Shown one piece after another: positions 20,452 to 29,318 of a DNA stretch of 64,000 nt. Location: positions 372,001 through 436,000 of the forward strand of contig NZ_CP007212.1 of NCBI RefSeq assembly GCF_001411805.1, given 5' to 3'. Made by a program: the position numbers and the translations under genes. Every line of letters starts with the position of its first letter. The first letter of the stretch is position 1. Source of the stretch: Burkholderia plantarii (GTDB lineage Bacteria > Pseudomonadota > Gammaproteobacteria > Burkholderiales > Burkholderiaceae). A model generated the notes under the pieces. It searched no databases, was not told the DNA's origin, and worked only from the letters and a program-made list of their open reading frames with translations.

Positions 20452-21197
20452 TGGACCGGATCGAACTCGAATTGTACTTGAACAATACCCTTGAAACCGC
20501 GCGCTTCAAGGACTACTGCCCCAACGGGCTGCAGGTCGAGGGGCGCCGCCGGATCGAGCGGATCGCCACCGGCGTGACCGCCTCGGCCGCGTTCCTCGAA
20601 CGCGCGATCGAATGGGGCGCGGACGCGGTGCTGGTCCATCACGGCTATTTCTGGCGCAACGAGCCGGCGCAGGTCACCGGGCGCAAGTACCAGCGCCTGA
20701 AGCTGCTGATCGGCGCCGAGCTGAACCTGTTCGCGTTCCACCTGCCGCTCGACGCGCATCCCGATCTCGGCAACAACGCGCAGCTCGGCGAACGCCTCGG
20801 CCTGATCGCCGACGCGCGTTTCGGCGAGCAGGACCTCGGCTGGATGGCCACGCTGCCGATGCCGGTCTCGCTCGAGCACTTCACCGCCAAGGTCGAGCAC
20901 ACGCTTGGCCGCACTCCGCTCGTGCTCGGCGACAGCGATCAGCAGCTGCGCCGCGTGGCCTGGTGTACGGGTGGCGCGCAAGGCTATTTCGATGCCGCGA
21001 TCGAGGCCGGCGCCGACGTGTTCCTGACCGGCGAGGCGTCCGAATTCGTCACGCACGCGGCCGCCGAGAGCGGCGTGGCCTTCGTTGCGGCGGGGCACCA
21101 TGCCACCGAGCGGTACGGCATCCAGGCGCTCGGCCGCCATTTGTCGGAACATTTCGGCCTCGAACACACGTTCATCGACATCCCGAACCCCGTTTGA
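20451..21197 (+). CDS. Nif3-like dinuclear metal centre protein
   Basis: 248 residues from the ATG at 20451; the longer open frame to 20103 runs antisense inside the protease gene. Family features: N-terminal [10 protein letters not shown], the metal-binding VHHGYFWRN (His-His), [13 protein letters not shown] with Asp, and C-terminal [13 protein letters not shown] with His and Glu ligands. Nif3/NGG1-interacting factor proteins (also described as GTP cyclohydrolase 1 type 2-like) bind two metals; biological role is uncertain. Confidence 0.92.
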   Translation: MDRIELELYLNNTLETARFKDYCPNGLQVEGRRRIERIATGVTASAAFLERAIEWGADAVLVHHGYFWRNEPAQVTGRKYQRLKLLIGAELNLFAFHLPLDAHPDLGNNAQLGERLGLIADARFGEQDLGWMATLPMPVSLEHFTAKVEHTLGRTPLVLGDSDQQLRRVAWCTGGAQGYFDAAIEAGADVFLTGEASEFVTHAAAESGVAFVAAGHHATERYGIQALGRHLSEHFGLEHTFIDIPNPV

Positions 21198-21417
21198 AAC
21201 GCCCGGAATTGCGGCGGCGCACCCACGAAACGCAATGAAGCATCTGCTTAAAAGATGATCTGAGCTGGTTCCGCGGCGATGGGGGAAAACCCTTGCCGAT
21301 CAATGACTTCGCGTCGATTTTATGAATCGGGCCTTGAAAATGCGGGCCTCGTTCGCGCACACTAGCGGCGGTATGCGAAGTCGTGACGGTGAATCCAACT
21401 CAGAAGTGGGGCGTGAG

Positions 21418-22038
21418 ATGCGAGATAAAGAAGAGAAACGCGTCGACAGCGGCCGCCGTACCTGGCTGATTGCGACATCCGTAGCGAGCGGAGTCGGCGG
21501 GGTCGCTACGGTCATACCGTTCGCGGCGTCGCTCGCGCCGTCGACCAAGGCGAAGGCGGCCGGCGCGCCGGTCGAGGTCGACATCAGCGGGTTGAAGCCG
21601 GGCGAGCTCGTCACCGTGGCCTGGCGCGGCAAGCCGGTCTGGATCCTGAACCGCACCGACGCGATGCTGGCCGACGTGAAAAAGGCCGATCCCGAGCTGG
21701 CCGACCCGCAGTCCAAATCCACCTATTCGATGCCGTTGCCCGCGTACTGCGCGAACGAATATCGCTCGCGGGCCGATCGCCAGAACATCCTCGTCGTGAT
21801 GGCCGTGTGTACGCACCTCGGCTGCACGCCCACCTCGCGCTTCACGCCCGGCCCGCAGCCGAACCTGCCCGACGACTGGCCGGGCGGCTTCCTGTGTCCG
21901 TGTCACGGTTCCACCTACGATCTGGCCGGCCGCGTGTTCAAGAACAAGCCCGCGCCCCAGAACCTCGACATTCCGCCTTACATGTTCACCTCGGCCACCA
22001 CGGTCGTGATCGGCAAGGACGAGAAAGGAGAAGCGTGA
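21418..22038 (+). CDS. petA: Rieske iron-sulphur subunit of cytochrome bc1
   Basis: 206 residues from the ATG at 21418; the frame is open from 21322, but the conserved sequence begins MRDKEEKRVDSGRRTWLIA. SGRRTWL followed by a hydrophobic stretch is a plausible twin-arginine anchor, so export would use the tatABC system encoded about 3 kb upstream. The 2Fe-2S ligands are in VCTHLGCTP and LCPCHGSTYD (CxH and CxxH). It passes electrons from quinol to cytochrome c1. Its stop overlaps the petB ATG (ATGA frame). Confidence 0.94.
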   Translation: MRDKEEKRVDSGRRTWLIATSVASGVGGVATVIPFAASLAPSTKAKAAGAPVEVDISGLKPGELVTVAWRGKPVWILNRTDAMLADVKKADPELADPQSKSTYSMPLPAYCANEYRSRADRQNILVVMAVCTHLGCTPTSRFTPGPQPNLPDDWPGGFLCPCHGSTYDLAGRVFKNKPAPQNLDIPPYMFTSATTVVIGKDEKGEA

Positions 22039-23420
22039 TGGCCACCGACAACAAGACTGTCGCCACGACGGGTTTGATGGGCTGGATCGATGCGCGTTTC
22101 CCGTTCACGGTCACGCTCAAGAAGCACGTGACCGAGTACTACGCGCCGAAGAACTTCAACTTCTGGTACTTCTTCGGCTCGCTCGCGCTGCTCGTGCTGG
22201 TGAACCAGATCGTCACGGGCATCTTCCTGACGATGAACTACAAGCCCGATTCGACGCTCGCGTTCGCGTCGGTCGAGTACATCATGCGCGAGGTGCCGTG
22301 GGGCTGGCTGATCCGCTACATGCACTCGACGGGCGCCTCGATGTTCTTCATCGTGGTCTATCTGCACATGTTTCGCGGGCTGATGTACGGCTCGTACCGC
22401 AAGCCGCGCGAGCTGGTATGGATCTTCGGCTGCGCGATCTTCCTGTGCCTGATGGCCGAGGCGTTCTTCGGCTACCTGCTGCCGTGGGGCCAGATGTCGT
22501 TCTGGGGCGCGCAGGTGATCGTGAACCTGTTCTCGGCGATCCCGTTCGTCGGGCCGGACCTCTCGCTCTGGATCCGCGGCGACTACGTGGTGTCCGACGT
22601 CACGCTGAACCGCTTCTTCGCGTTCCACGTGATCGCGATTCCGCTGGTGCTGGTCGGGCTGGTGGTCGCGCACCTGGTCGCGCTGCACGAGACGGGTTCG
22701 AACAACCCCGACGGCATCGAGATCAAGGAGAAGAAGGACGAGCACGGCATTCCGCTCGACGGCATCCCGTTCCATCCCTACTACTCCGTGCATGATTACT
22801 TCGGGGTCTGTGTTTTTCTGATGATCTTCGCGCTGGTGGTGTTTTTCGCGCCGGAGATGGGCGGCTACTTCCTCGAAGCCAACAACTTCGTGCCCGCCAA
22901 CCCGCTGCAGACGCCGCCCGAGATCGCGCCGGTGTGGTACTTCACCGCGTTCTACGCGATGCTGCGCGCCACCACCGATCCGTTCAAGATCGTGCTGATG
23001 GTGGTGATCGCCGTGCTCGGGCTGGTCGCGCTCTGGCGGGCCCGCGGCAAATGGCGCATCGGCCTGCCGGTGCTGGCCGTCGTGCTGATCGTGTTCATGG
23101 CGCTGACCGAATCGAAGTTCTGGGGCGTGGTGGTGATGGGCGGCGCCGTGATTTCGCTGTTCTTCCTGCCCTGGCTCGATCGCAGCCCGGTGAAGTCGAT
23201 CCGCTACCGGCCCACGTTCCACAAGGTGTTCCTCGGGATCTTCGTCGTCGCGTTCCTGACGCTCGGGTTCCTCGGCACGCAGTCGCCGTCGCCCGCCAAG
23301 ACGCTGATCGCGCAGGTGTGCGCGCTCGTCTACTTCGCGTTTTTCCTCGGCATGCCGCTCTGGACGCCGCTTGGCACATTCAAGCAGCCGCCCGAGCGCG
23401 TCAAATTCCGGCCCCATTAA
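22038..23420 (+). CDS. petB: Cytochrome b subunit of bc1 complex
   Basis: 460-residue membrane protein with eight or more helices. Haem-ligating His are in YMHSTGASMFFIVVYLHMF and FFAFHVIAIPLVLVGLVVAH. The quinol-oxidation motif PPEIAPVWYF, containing the PEW-like turn, is present. The start is an ATG overlapping the petA stop; the frame continues upstream only inside petA. C-terminal helices after residue 350 are as usual for proteobacterial cytochrome b. Confidence 0.95.
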   Translation: MATDNKTVATTGLMGWIDARFPFTVTLKKHVTEYYAPKNFNFWYFFGSLALLVLVNQIVTGIFLTMNYKPDSTLAFASVEYIMREVPWGWLIRYMHSTGASMFFIVVYLHMFRGLMYGSYRKPRELVWIFGCAIFLCLMAEAFFGYLLPWGQMSFWGAQVIVNLFSAIPFVGPDLSLWIRGDYVVSDVTLNRFFAFHVIAIPLVLVGLVVAHLVALHETGSNNPDGIEIKEKKDEHGIPLDGIPFHPYYSVHDYFGVCVFLMIFALVVFFAPEMGGYFLEANNFVPANPLQTPPEIAPVWYFTAFYAMLRATTDPFKIVLMVVIAVLGLVALWRARGKWRIGLPVLAVVLIVFMALTESKFWGVVVMGGAVISLFFLPWLDRSPVKSIRYRPTFHKVFLGIFVVAFLTLGFLGTQSPSPAKTLIAQVCALVYFAFFLGMPLWTPLGTFKQPPERVKFRPH

Positions 23421-23439
23421 TGCGAGCGAGGAGAACACG

Positions 23440-24201
23440 ATGATGAGGACGCTATTGAAGACGTTCCTGCTGATTGGTGCGACGTCGCTGGCGCTGCTGG
23501 GCGGCGCGGCGCGAGCCGACGAGGGTAATTTTCCGCTCGACCGGGCGCCCGATAACGCGGAAAATCTCGTTGCCCTGCAACATGGCGCGCAATTGTTTGT
23601 AAACTATTGCCTGAATTGCCATAGCGCGAACCTGATGCGCTACAACCGTCTGACGGATCTGGGGATATCCCAGAAGGCGATCGAGGCGAATCTCCTGTTT
23701 ACGACGGACAAGGTCGGCAACCCGATGTCGGTGGCGATGCGGCCCGACGACGCCAAGCGCTGGTTCGGCGTGACGCCGCCCGACCTCTCGGTGGAGGCGC
23801 GCGCGCGCGGCCGCGACTGGCTCTATACGTATCTGCGAAGTTTCTACCGCGACGAGTCGCGCCCGACGGGCTGGAACAACGCGGTGTTCGAGAACGTCAG
23901 CATGCCCCATGTGCTTTGGCAGTTGCAGGGGCAGCGCGTGCCGAAATACGAGGAAACGACGAACGAGGAGACGGGCGAGAAGGTGCGCAGGCTCGTCGGT
24001 TTCCAGGCCGTCACGCAGGGGACGTTGTCTCCGGTGGATTATGATGCTGCCGTGGCCGACCTCGTCGCGTATCTGGGCTGGATGTCCGAGCCCGAGCAGC
24101 AGACCCGCAAGCGCGTGGGCGTCTGGGTGCTGCTGTTCCTCGGCATCCTGAGCTTTTTCGCCTGGCGGCTCAACGCCGCCTATTGGAAAGATATCAAGTA
24201 A
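23440..24201 (+). CDS. petC: Cytochrome c1 subunit of bc1 complex
   Basis: 253 residues from ATG 23440, preceded by GCGAGGAGA. A signal peptide (MMRTLLKTFLLIGATSLALL, cut near ARA) leads to the haem c motif CLNCH within QLFVNYCLNCHSANLMRYNR. The axial Met lies in a later segment such as FENVSMPHVLW. The C-terminal helix VWVLLFLGILSFFAWRLNAA anchors it in the inner membrane. Last gene of petABC. Confidence 0.94.
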   Translation: MMRTLLKTFLLIGATSLALLGGAARADEGNFPLDRAPDNAENLVALQHGAQLFVNYCLNCHSANLMRYNRLTDLGISQKAIEANLLFTTDKVGNPMSVAMRPDDAKRWFGVTPPDLSVEARARGRDWLYTYLRSFYRDESRPTGWNNAVFENVSMPHVLWQLQGQRVPKYEETTNEETGEKVRRLVGFQAVTQGTLSPVDYDAAVADLVAYLGWMSEPEQQTRKRVGVWVLLFLGILSFFAWRLNAAYWKDIK

Positions 24202-24238
24202 ACACGCCAAGACCGGCGTGAGGCCGGCGCAAGGTGAG

Positions 24239-24281
24239 ACCTGCTGGCAGGTCGATCCGCGCGCCGGCCATCGGCTTTTTT
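24239..24281 (+). terminator. Possible weak terminator/attenuator between petC and sspA
   Basis: ACCTGC-TG-GCAGGT (24239-24252) and a short GCCG/CGGC stem (24263-24266 with 24272-24275) followed by six T residues (24276-24281), 15 bases before the sspA ATG. The stems are small, so read-through from petC to sspA is likely. Confidence 0.35.
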
Positions 24282-24296
24282 GAGGAAACGTTAATT

Positions 24297-24908
24297 ATGA
24301 TGGTTCTGTATTCCGGCACGACGTGCCCCTTCTCCCAGCGCTGCCGGCTGGTGCTGTTCGAAAAGGGCATGGACTTCGAGATTCGCGATGTGGACTTGTT
24401 CAACAAGCCCGAGGACATCGCCGTGATGAATCCCTACGGTCAGGTGCCGATTCTCGTCGAGCGTGATCTGATTCTGTACGAATCGAACATCATCAACGAG
24501 TACATCGACGAGCGCTTCCCGCACCCGCAGCTGATGCCGGCCGACCCGGTGCAGCGTGCGCGCGCGCGCCTGTTCCTGCTGAACTTCGAGAAGGAACTGT
24601 TCGTTCACGTCAGCACGCTCGAGAACGAGAAGGGCAAGGCGGCCGAGAAGAACCACGAGAAGGCACGCCTCGCGATTCGCGACCGGCTCACGCAGCTCGC
24701 GCCGATCTTCGTGAAGAACAAGTACATGCTCGGCGAGGAGTTCTCGATGCTCGACGTCGCGATCGCGCCGCTGCTGTGGCGCCTCGATCACTACGGCATC
24801 GAGCTGTCGAAGAACGCGGCGCCGCTGATGAAGTATGCCGAGCGCATTTTCAGCCGCCCGGCCTACATCGAGGCGCTGACGCCGTCGGAAAAGGTGATGC
24901 GTCGTTAA
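24297..24908 (+). CDS. sspA: Stringent starvation protein A (GST-fold)
   Basis: 203 residues with a thioredoxin-like N-terminal domain (VLYSGTTCPFSQRCRLVLFE, PYGQVPILVERDLILYESN) and an all-helical C-terminal domain. SspA binds RNA polymerase and alters transcription under starvation and acid stress. The pairing with sspB downstream is the standard order. ATG 24297 is followed by a second ATG; either may be used. Confidence 0.93.
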   Translation: MMVLYSGTTCPFSQRCRLVLFEKGMDFEIRDVDLFNKPEDIAVMNPYGQVPILVERDLILYESNIINEYIDERFPHPQLMPADPVQRARARLFLLNFEKELFVHVSTLENEKGKAAEKNHEKARLAIRDRLTQLAPIFVKNKYMLGEEFSMLDVAIAPLLWRLDHYGIELSKNAAPLMKYAERIFSRPAYIEALTPSEKVMRR

Positions 24909-24974
24909 ACGGCCTGCGGCCAACGGTGCGCGCGCGGCGCTGCCTGCCGCGCGCGTGCCTGTACGAGGACAGTG

Positions 24975-25523
24975 ATGCAAGAGACTTCCACGAAGCCGTA
25001 TCTGCTGCGCGCGCTCTACGAGTGGTGTACGGACAACGGGTATACGCCGCACATCGCGGTGCGCGTCGACAACTCGACGCGCGTGCCGCGGCAGTACGTG
25101 CGCGACGGCGAGATCGTGTTGAACATCAGCTTCGAGGCGACCACCGCGCTGCAGATGGGCAACGAATGGATCGAGTTCACCGCGCGTTTCTCGGGCAAGG
25201 CGCACAAGCTCGAGGTGCCGGTGGCGAACGTGCTCGCGATCTACGCGCGCGAGAACGGGCAGGGGATGGCGTTCCAGGTCGATCTGGCGGCGGACGAGCC
25301 GGGCGAGACGACGTTGGTGGAGGCGGATGAGGGTGAGGGTGGCGCGGCGGGGGCTGGTGCGGGTGGTGCCTCGCGTTCGGCTGCCGATGGGGCCGCTGAG
25401 CTGTCGGAGGGCGCGGATGTGCCTTCGGGCTCGGCTTCGGCTTCGTCCTCATCCACGCCGTCGCCCGACGACGATGGTGCGTCCGGAAAGAGCAACCGAC
25501 CCCGCCTCAAGATCGTGAAATGA
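24975..25523 (+). CDS. sspB: ClpXP protease specificity-enhancing factor SspB
   Basis: 182 residues from ATG 24975 (ACGAGGACAGTG precedes it; a GTG one codon earlier is in frame). The N-terminal substrate-binding domain shows KPYLLRALYEWCTDNGYTPH and LNISFEATTALQMGN. A long acidic, Ser/Ala-rich linker leads to the short C-terminal ClpX-binding tail SNRPRLKIVK. SspB delivers ssrA-tagged proteins to ClpXP. Confidence 0.94.
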   Translation: MQETSTKPYLLRALYEWCTDNGYTPHIAVRVDNSTRVPRQYVRDGEIVLNISFEATTALQMGNEWIEFTARFSGKAHKLEVPVANVLAIYARENGQGMAFQVDLAADEPGETTLVEADEGEGGAAGAGAGGASRSAADGAAELSEGADVPSGSASASSSSTPSPDDDGASGKSNRPRLKIVK

Positions 25524-25525
25524 GG

Positions 25526-25531
25526 TAGAAT
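25526..25531 (+). promoter_or_regulatory. TAGAAT -10 box before tRNA-Thr
   Basis: TAGAAT starts 2 bases after the sspB stop and ends 10 bases before the tRNA 5' end, which is the right distance for a tRNA promoter. The -35 region would lie in the sspB coding sequence and is not a good match. Confidence 0.45.
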
Positions 25532-25541
25532 TCGCGGCTAT

Positions 25542-25617
<76 letters not shown>

Positions 25618-25623
25618 GTACAC

Positions 25624-25660
25624 ACAAGGGGTTACGTGAATTTTTCGCGTAACCCCTTGT
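25624..25660 (+). terminator. Perfect 13-bp inverted repeat after tRNA-Thr
   Basis: ACAAGGGGTTACG (25624-25636) and its exact complement (25648-25660) flank an 11-base loop containing five T residues. It likely ends the tRNA transcript, although the usual T-run after the stem is absent. Confidence 0.6.
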
Positions 25661-25897
25661 TCATTTCTGCGTCCTTGCAATTGGCATGTAATCGCCACCC
25701 CCGTGTTCACGCCGATCGTCCCGGGCTTTCTCTCTCGCTCCTGCACTTGATCGGGCAGGCTCTCGATGGGCCTCCTCGTATTTGACGCTGCACCACGCTG
25801 GCTCGACGGCCGCGTTGCCGCGCCAAGCGCGTCCGTTGTTGATTGGCTTCTCCGACAGGTCTCGCCCGCTAAAACACGTTCGATGTCGCGATACCAA
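25661..25897 (-). pseudogene. Decayed IS3-family transposase fragment
   Basis: A 78-codon open stretch whose middle (25772-25834) reads GRAWRGNAAVEPAWCSVKYE. This resembles the end of the IS3-family integrase core, usually of the form GxWxDNxxxERLWRSxKYEE, including the final catalytic Glu. The sequence on both sides does not look like a transposase, and the earlier catalytic Asp regions are missing. It is therefore a remnant of an insertion sequence, not an active gene. Recognition is by motif only. Confidence 0.55.
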
Positions 25898-27101
25898 TCA
25901 GACGGCCCCGCTGCGAAGCCGGCAACGCATGATCACAGTCAATCATTACTTTGCACTCGACAATTCTGCCTGAATGAGCGTGCCGCTTAAATTCATTTAT
26001 CCGGCGGTCCGATTTTACGTGGTCACCGTGCTCAGGCAGTCGGTTGATAATTTGGTGTCAGCTATTTTCGAACTTCTCTTCTGCTTTTCTTTCGTGATCG
26101 AGGTATCGGTGCTCGATATTCGGCTGCCGACATTTTGATGAGTTTTTGATCGAATTGAAACTGTCGCTGATCAAGCATCGCGAGCGATGAATCAGGGCAA
26201 GCATTCGGGCATGTGGATTGCCTGGACTAGCGGAATTCACCTGCTTCGATGGCACATGTCAACATAAGACCCGGCTCGACTTTCAACATTATCCTGGAAA
26301 AATCAATTGGGCTATTTTCATGGGGAATTTGCGTCCTGGAATTCGAAGTCGATGGTGATGAAGCGTCTTTGTAAATCGGGGTTGGCGAGCGGAATGTCAT
26401 CGGAGTGATATGGTGCCGACGCACAAACAACTTAAAAACGTCCGTCCATTGCTTCTTTGATGCATTGTTTCAAAAACCGAAGTGGTCCTTTGATGATGAA
26501 TGAAGCGGATATTGATGACTTTGCCGTCTCGTGGTGTCAATCGTTGTCCTGGATGAGGCACTTGCGATTACTGAAAGATGTTTGTACTGAAAACGTTAAG
26601 ATTGGCACCGTCCGGCTCGCCCTCCGGTACTCGGAACGCGTGTCGTGCCCGGATGGCCCGCCGCGGCGTCAGGCCCGACGAATGCCGGAGATCCGGGGAG
26701 CACATCGATTTCCCACGTCCCTTTTCTTCCCCTTTCACCTTTCTCACCACACCAATGTGACAAAAATGGTAAATCCCCGTCTAGGGATAAACCCGTATTC
26801 TCCCCGCAGCTTTCCAACCCCACCGCGCAACACCCCCAAGCCGCCCGCTTTCCCACGCCAGTCCTGCAATCTGGCCGCCCGGCGTCACCCAACCTTCAAT
26901 CCCGGAACCGTTCCCACGTCATCGCGCCACCCCCCACCCCCGCCCCGCAAACCTTTTCGTGCCGTCCCAGCCGCGCCAACCCCCGCCGCGCGCCATCCTA
27001 TTTCACATTCGATTTTTCCCGAAGCTGTTAAATTCCGGTCTCCGTCGATCCGTCCGTGTACCGCGCGCCGTCCGCCGCCGTGCCGAGTATCCGCCCCTGC
27101 C
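25898..27101. other. Long AT-richer region, no convincing gene
   Basis: About 1.2 kb between the IS remnant and the diguanylate cyclase gene. From about 25980 to 26620 base composition is visibly more AT-rich than the rest of the window. Short open frames exist on both strands (for example 26058-26255 and 26227-26430, minus) but show no ribosome sites, motifs or codon bias. From 26700 to 27050 the sequence becomes C-rich on the plus strand. I see no RNA gene and no repeat of the tRNA 3' end. Confidence 0.5.
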
Positions 27102-28289
27102 ATGTCCGCCATCACCGTTGCTCTGGCTACCACCGCGCTGTTCGGGCTCGTGATGCTCGTGCTGCTCGGCTCGCTGGTTCGCACCGGCGTGGCCGGCGTG
27201 CGCGAGTGGTTCGCGGCGAATCTGCTGCTGTCGTTGTCACTCGCGCTGCTGCTCGCGCGCGGCCGGATTCCCGACGTCTTCACGGTGGTGCTGGGCAACG
27301 GCATGTTCGTGCTGTCGGGCGTCACGCTCTACGCCGGCTACGCGCGCTTCCTCGACCTGCCGCCGCGCTGGCCCTGGCTCGGGCTGCTCACGGGCCTGAC
27401 GCTGCCGGCCCTCGTCTACTGGCACTACGTGGCCGACAGCATCCCGATGCGCGTGGGCATCACCACGCTCTACACGGCGATCGTCTGCTTCGCGATTGCG
27501 GCGATCGTGATCCGGCGCTATCGCTCGGGCCAGTCGCGCTACCCCTACGTCGCCACCGCGGGTTTCGCCACGCTGTTCGCGATCAGCCAGGTGCTGCGCG
27601 GCGCCTATTTCGTCATGCTGCCGGGGCCGGCGGGCGCGCAGGTGTACCTGACGACGTTCAACATCAGCCTGCTCTGCGTGGGCGCGGCGATCATGCCGGT
27701 AATGTCGATGTGCGCGATCATGATGGTCCACGATTCGATGCAGCAGGCCGCGCGTCGCGTGATCGACCACGACTTCCTCACGCGCGCGCTGTCGCGGCAG
27801 CGTTTCGAGGTGGTGGCGCGCGCCCGCGTGCGCGACGCGGAACGCGACGGCACCCCGCTGTCGCTGCTGCTGATCGATCTCGATCACTTCAAGTCAATCA
27901 ACGACACCTACGGCCACGCGGGCGGCGACAGCGTGCTGCGCGAATTCGCCGAGCTGATGCTGCAGAAGCTGCGCGGCGGCGACGCACTGGGCCGCCTGGG
28001 CGGCGAGGAGTTCGCGATCCTGCTGCCGCGCACGACGCTCTCGGACGCGCTGCGCATCGCCGACCGCCTGCGCGACGAGGTCAACCGGCATACGGTGGAA
28101 ACCACGGCGGGACTCTGCTCGTACAGCGCCAGCGGCGGCCTCGCGAGCCGCATGCCGGGCGAAACCTTCGAACAGCTGTCGGCACGCGCCGACCGCGCGC
28201 TCTACGACGCGAAGATCTCGGGCCGCAACCGCGTCTGCGCACACGCGGGCCTGTCGCAATCGGCGATCGCGCAGTTCGAATCGGCTTGA
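27102..28289 (+). CDS. Membrane-bound diguanylate cyclase (GGEEF)
   Basis: 395 residues from ATG 27102. The N-terminal half (residues 1-210) has about seven hydrophobic helices, for example WFAANLLLSLSLALLLARG and YVATAGFATLFAISQVLRG. The C-terminal GGDEF domain begins at DHDFLTRALSRQRFEVVARA. The active-site motif is GGEEF (residues 300-304), and RGGD (291-294) lies exactly five residues before it, matching the inhibitory I-site. An active, feedback-inhibited producer of cyclic di-GMP is expected. The frame is open back to 26457, but the added residues look like translated non-coding DNA. Confidence 0.88.
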   Translation: MSAITVALATTALFGLVMLVLLGSLVRTGVAGVREWFAANLLLSLSLALLLARGRIPDVFTVVLGNGMFVLSGVTLYAGYARFLDLPPRWPWLGLLTGLTLPALVYWHYVADSIPMRVGITTLYTAIVCFAIAAIVIRRYRSGQSRYPYVATAGFATLFAISQVLRGAYFVMLPGPAGAQVYLTTFNISLLCVGAAIMPVMSMCAIMMVHDSMQQAARRVIDHDFLTRALSRQRFEVVARARVRDAERDGTPLSLLLIDLDHFKSINDTYGHAGGDSVLREFAELMLQKLRGGDALGRLGGEEFAILLPRTTLSDALRIADRLRDEVNRHTVETTAGLCSYSASGGLASRMPGETFEQLSARADRALYDAKISGRNRVCAHAGLSQSAIAQFESA

Positions 28290-28532
28290 ATGTCGGGAAA
28301 GCCGCCGCGCAGGACGCACGGCGAACGGGGCAGGGCAGGCAGCGCACGCAAGAACGCATGAAGCGCGCGGCCAGCCGGCCAGCAAGAGAAGAAAAGAAGG
28401 GCAACGACACCAACGCGACGGCGCAAGGCCGCCGTCGGGATACAACCTCGGGCTGCCGTGATCCGGGCGGCCAGACAGCCGCCGCCCCGGCAGCCGCCCG
28501 GCCTCAACCCGCCAAACCGGCCCTGATCGCCC

Positions 28533-29318
28533 TCAAGGCAGCGAAATCGTCAAATTCGCCGATTCCGGCCCGACCTTGATGATCTGCGAGTACGGCGCGA
28601 GCGCCTTCAGCGTGTGGTCGCGCAGGTACGCGTTGAGCCCGATGAACGCGAGCAGCCCAACGAGTGCGAACACGGCGCCGATCGCCCACAGCGGTACCTC
28701 GCGCTTCAGGCGGTGCGCGATCTGGTCGGGCAGCGCCCAGTGCGGCGCGAACGGCGCGCGCTTGCCCTTCATCTGCGCGATCTCGTCGCCGATCCGCGCG
28801 GTCAGGTAGGCGAGCTTCTCCGGCCCCTCGAGCAGGTACTTGCCCTGGAAGCCGAGCAGCAGGCACATGTGGAACACCTCCAGCGACTGCAGGCGCGCGG
28901 CGCCGCGTGCGCGGCATTCCTCGAGGTACTGGAAGAACTTCTCGCCGGCCAGCTGCTCGCCGAACAGCACGAGCTGCAGCGGCCGGCGCTCCCACTCGGC
29001 GCGCACCTTGAACTGCGACGACAGCACGGCCTCGTCGATCGCGGCGCAGAACGCGAACTTGGCGGCATAGACGTCGTCGGCGCCGGCGTTGAGCTTCTTC
29101 GCGCCGCGCTCGAAATCGGCGAGGAACTCCTGGATCCGGGTGCGGAACTCGTTGGCCTCGCCGGGCTCGCGGCCGTTCTTCAGCAGGAACATCATGAAGA
29201 AGCCGTCATACAGCAGGTCGAGCAGCGAACGCGCCTGGAAGCTGGCGTCGGTCGACGAGGCCGAATGCGGGGCGGGAGGCGGCGTGTTGCCGCCGAACAG
29301 GGAGGGCGCGTAGCTCAT
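28533..29318 (-). CDS. tssL: T6SS inner-membrane protein TssL (DotU type)
   Basis: 261 residues. A cytoplasmic hook-like helical domain (LLDLLYDGFFMMFLLKNGRE, CAAIDEAVLSSQF, LQSLEVFHMCLLLGFQGKY) is followed by one membrane helix near the C-terminus (PLWAIGAVFALVGLLAFIGL). It lacks a C-terminal OmpA/peptidoglycan-binding domain. TssL joins TssM and TssJ in the T6SS membrane complex. It is the last gene of the tssJKL operon and overlaps tssK by 4 bases. Confidence 0.94.
   Translation of the reverse strand: MSYAPSLFGGNTPPPAPHSASSTDASFQARSLLDLLYDGFFMMFLLKNGREPGEANEFRTRIQEFLADFERGAKKLNAGADDVYAAKFAFCAAIDEAVLSSQFKVRAEWERRPLQLVLFGEQLAGEKFFQYLEECRARGAARLQSLEVFHMCLLLGFQGKYLLEGPEKLAYLTARIGDEIAQMKGKRAPFAPHWALPDQIAHRLKREVPLWAIGAVFALVGLLAFIGLNAYLRDHTLKALAPYSQIIKVGPESANLTISLP

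Noticed and set aside
26227..26430. Small minus-strand gene of 67 codons in the AT-richer region.
   Set aside because: No ribosome site, no motif, no codon bias, and no partner gene such as an antitoxin.
26457..27101. Upstream extension of the diguanylate cyclase frame by 215 codons.
   Set aside because: The added part is in the AT-richer scar and a C-rich tract, yields Pro/Arg-rich sequence without motifs, and the ATG at 27102 directly precedes the first membrane helix.
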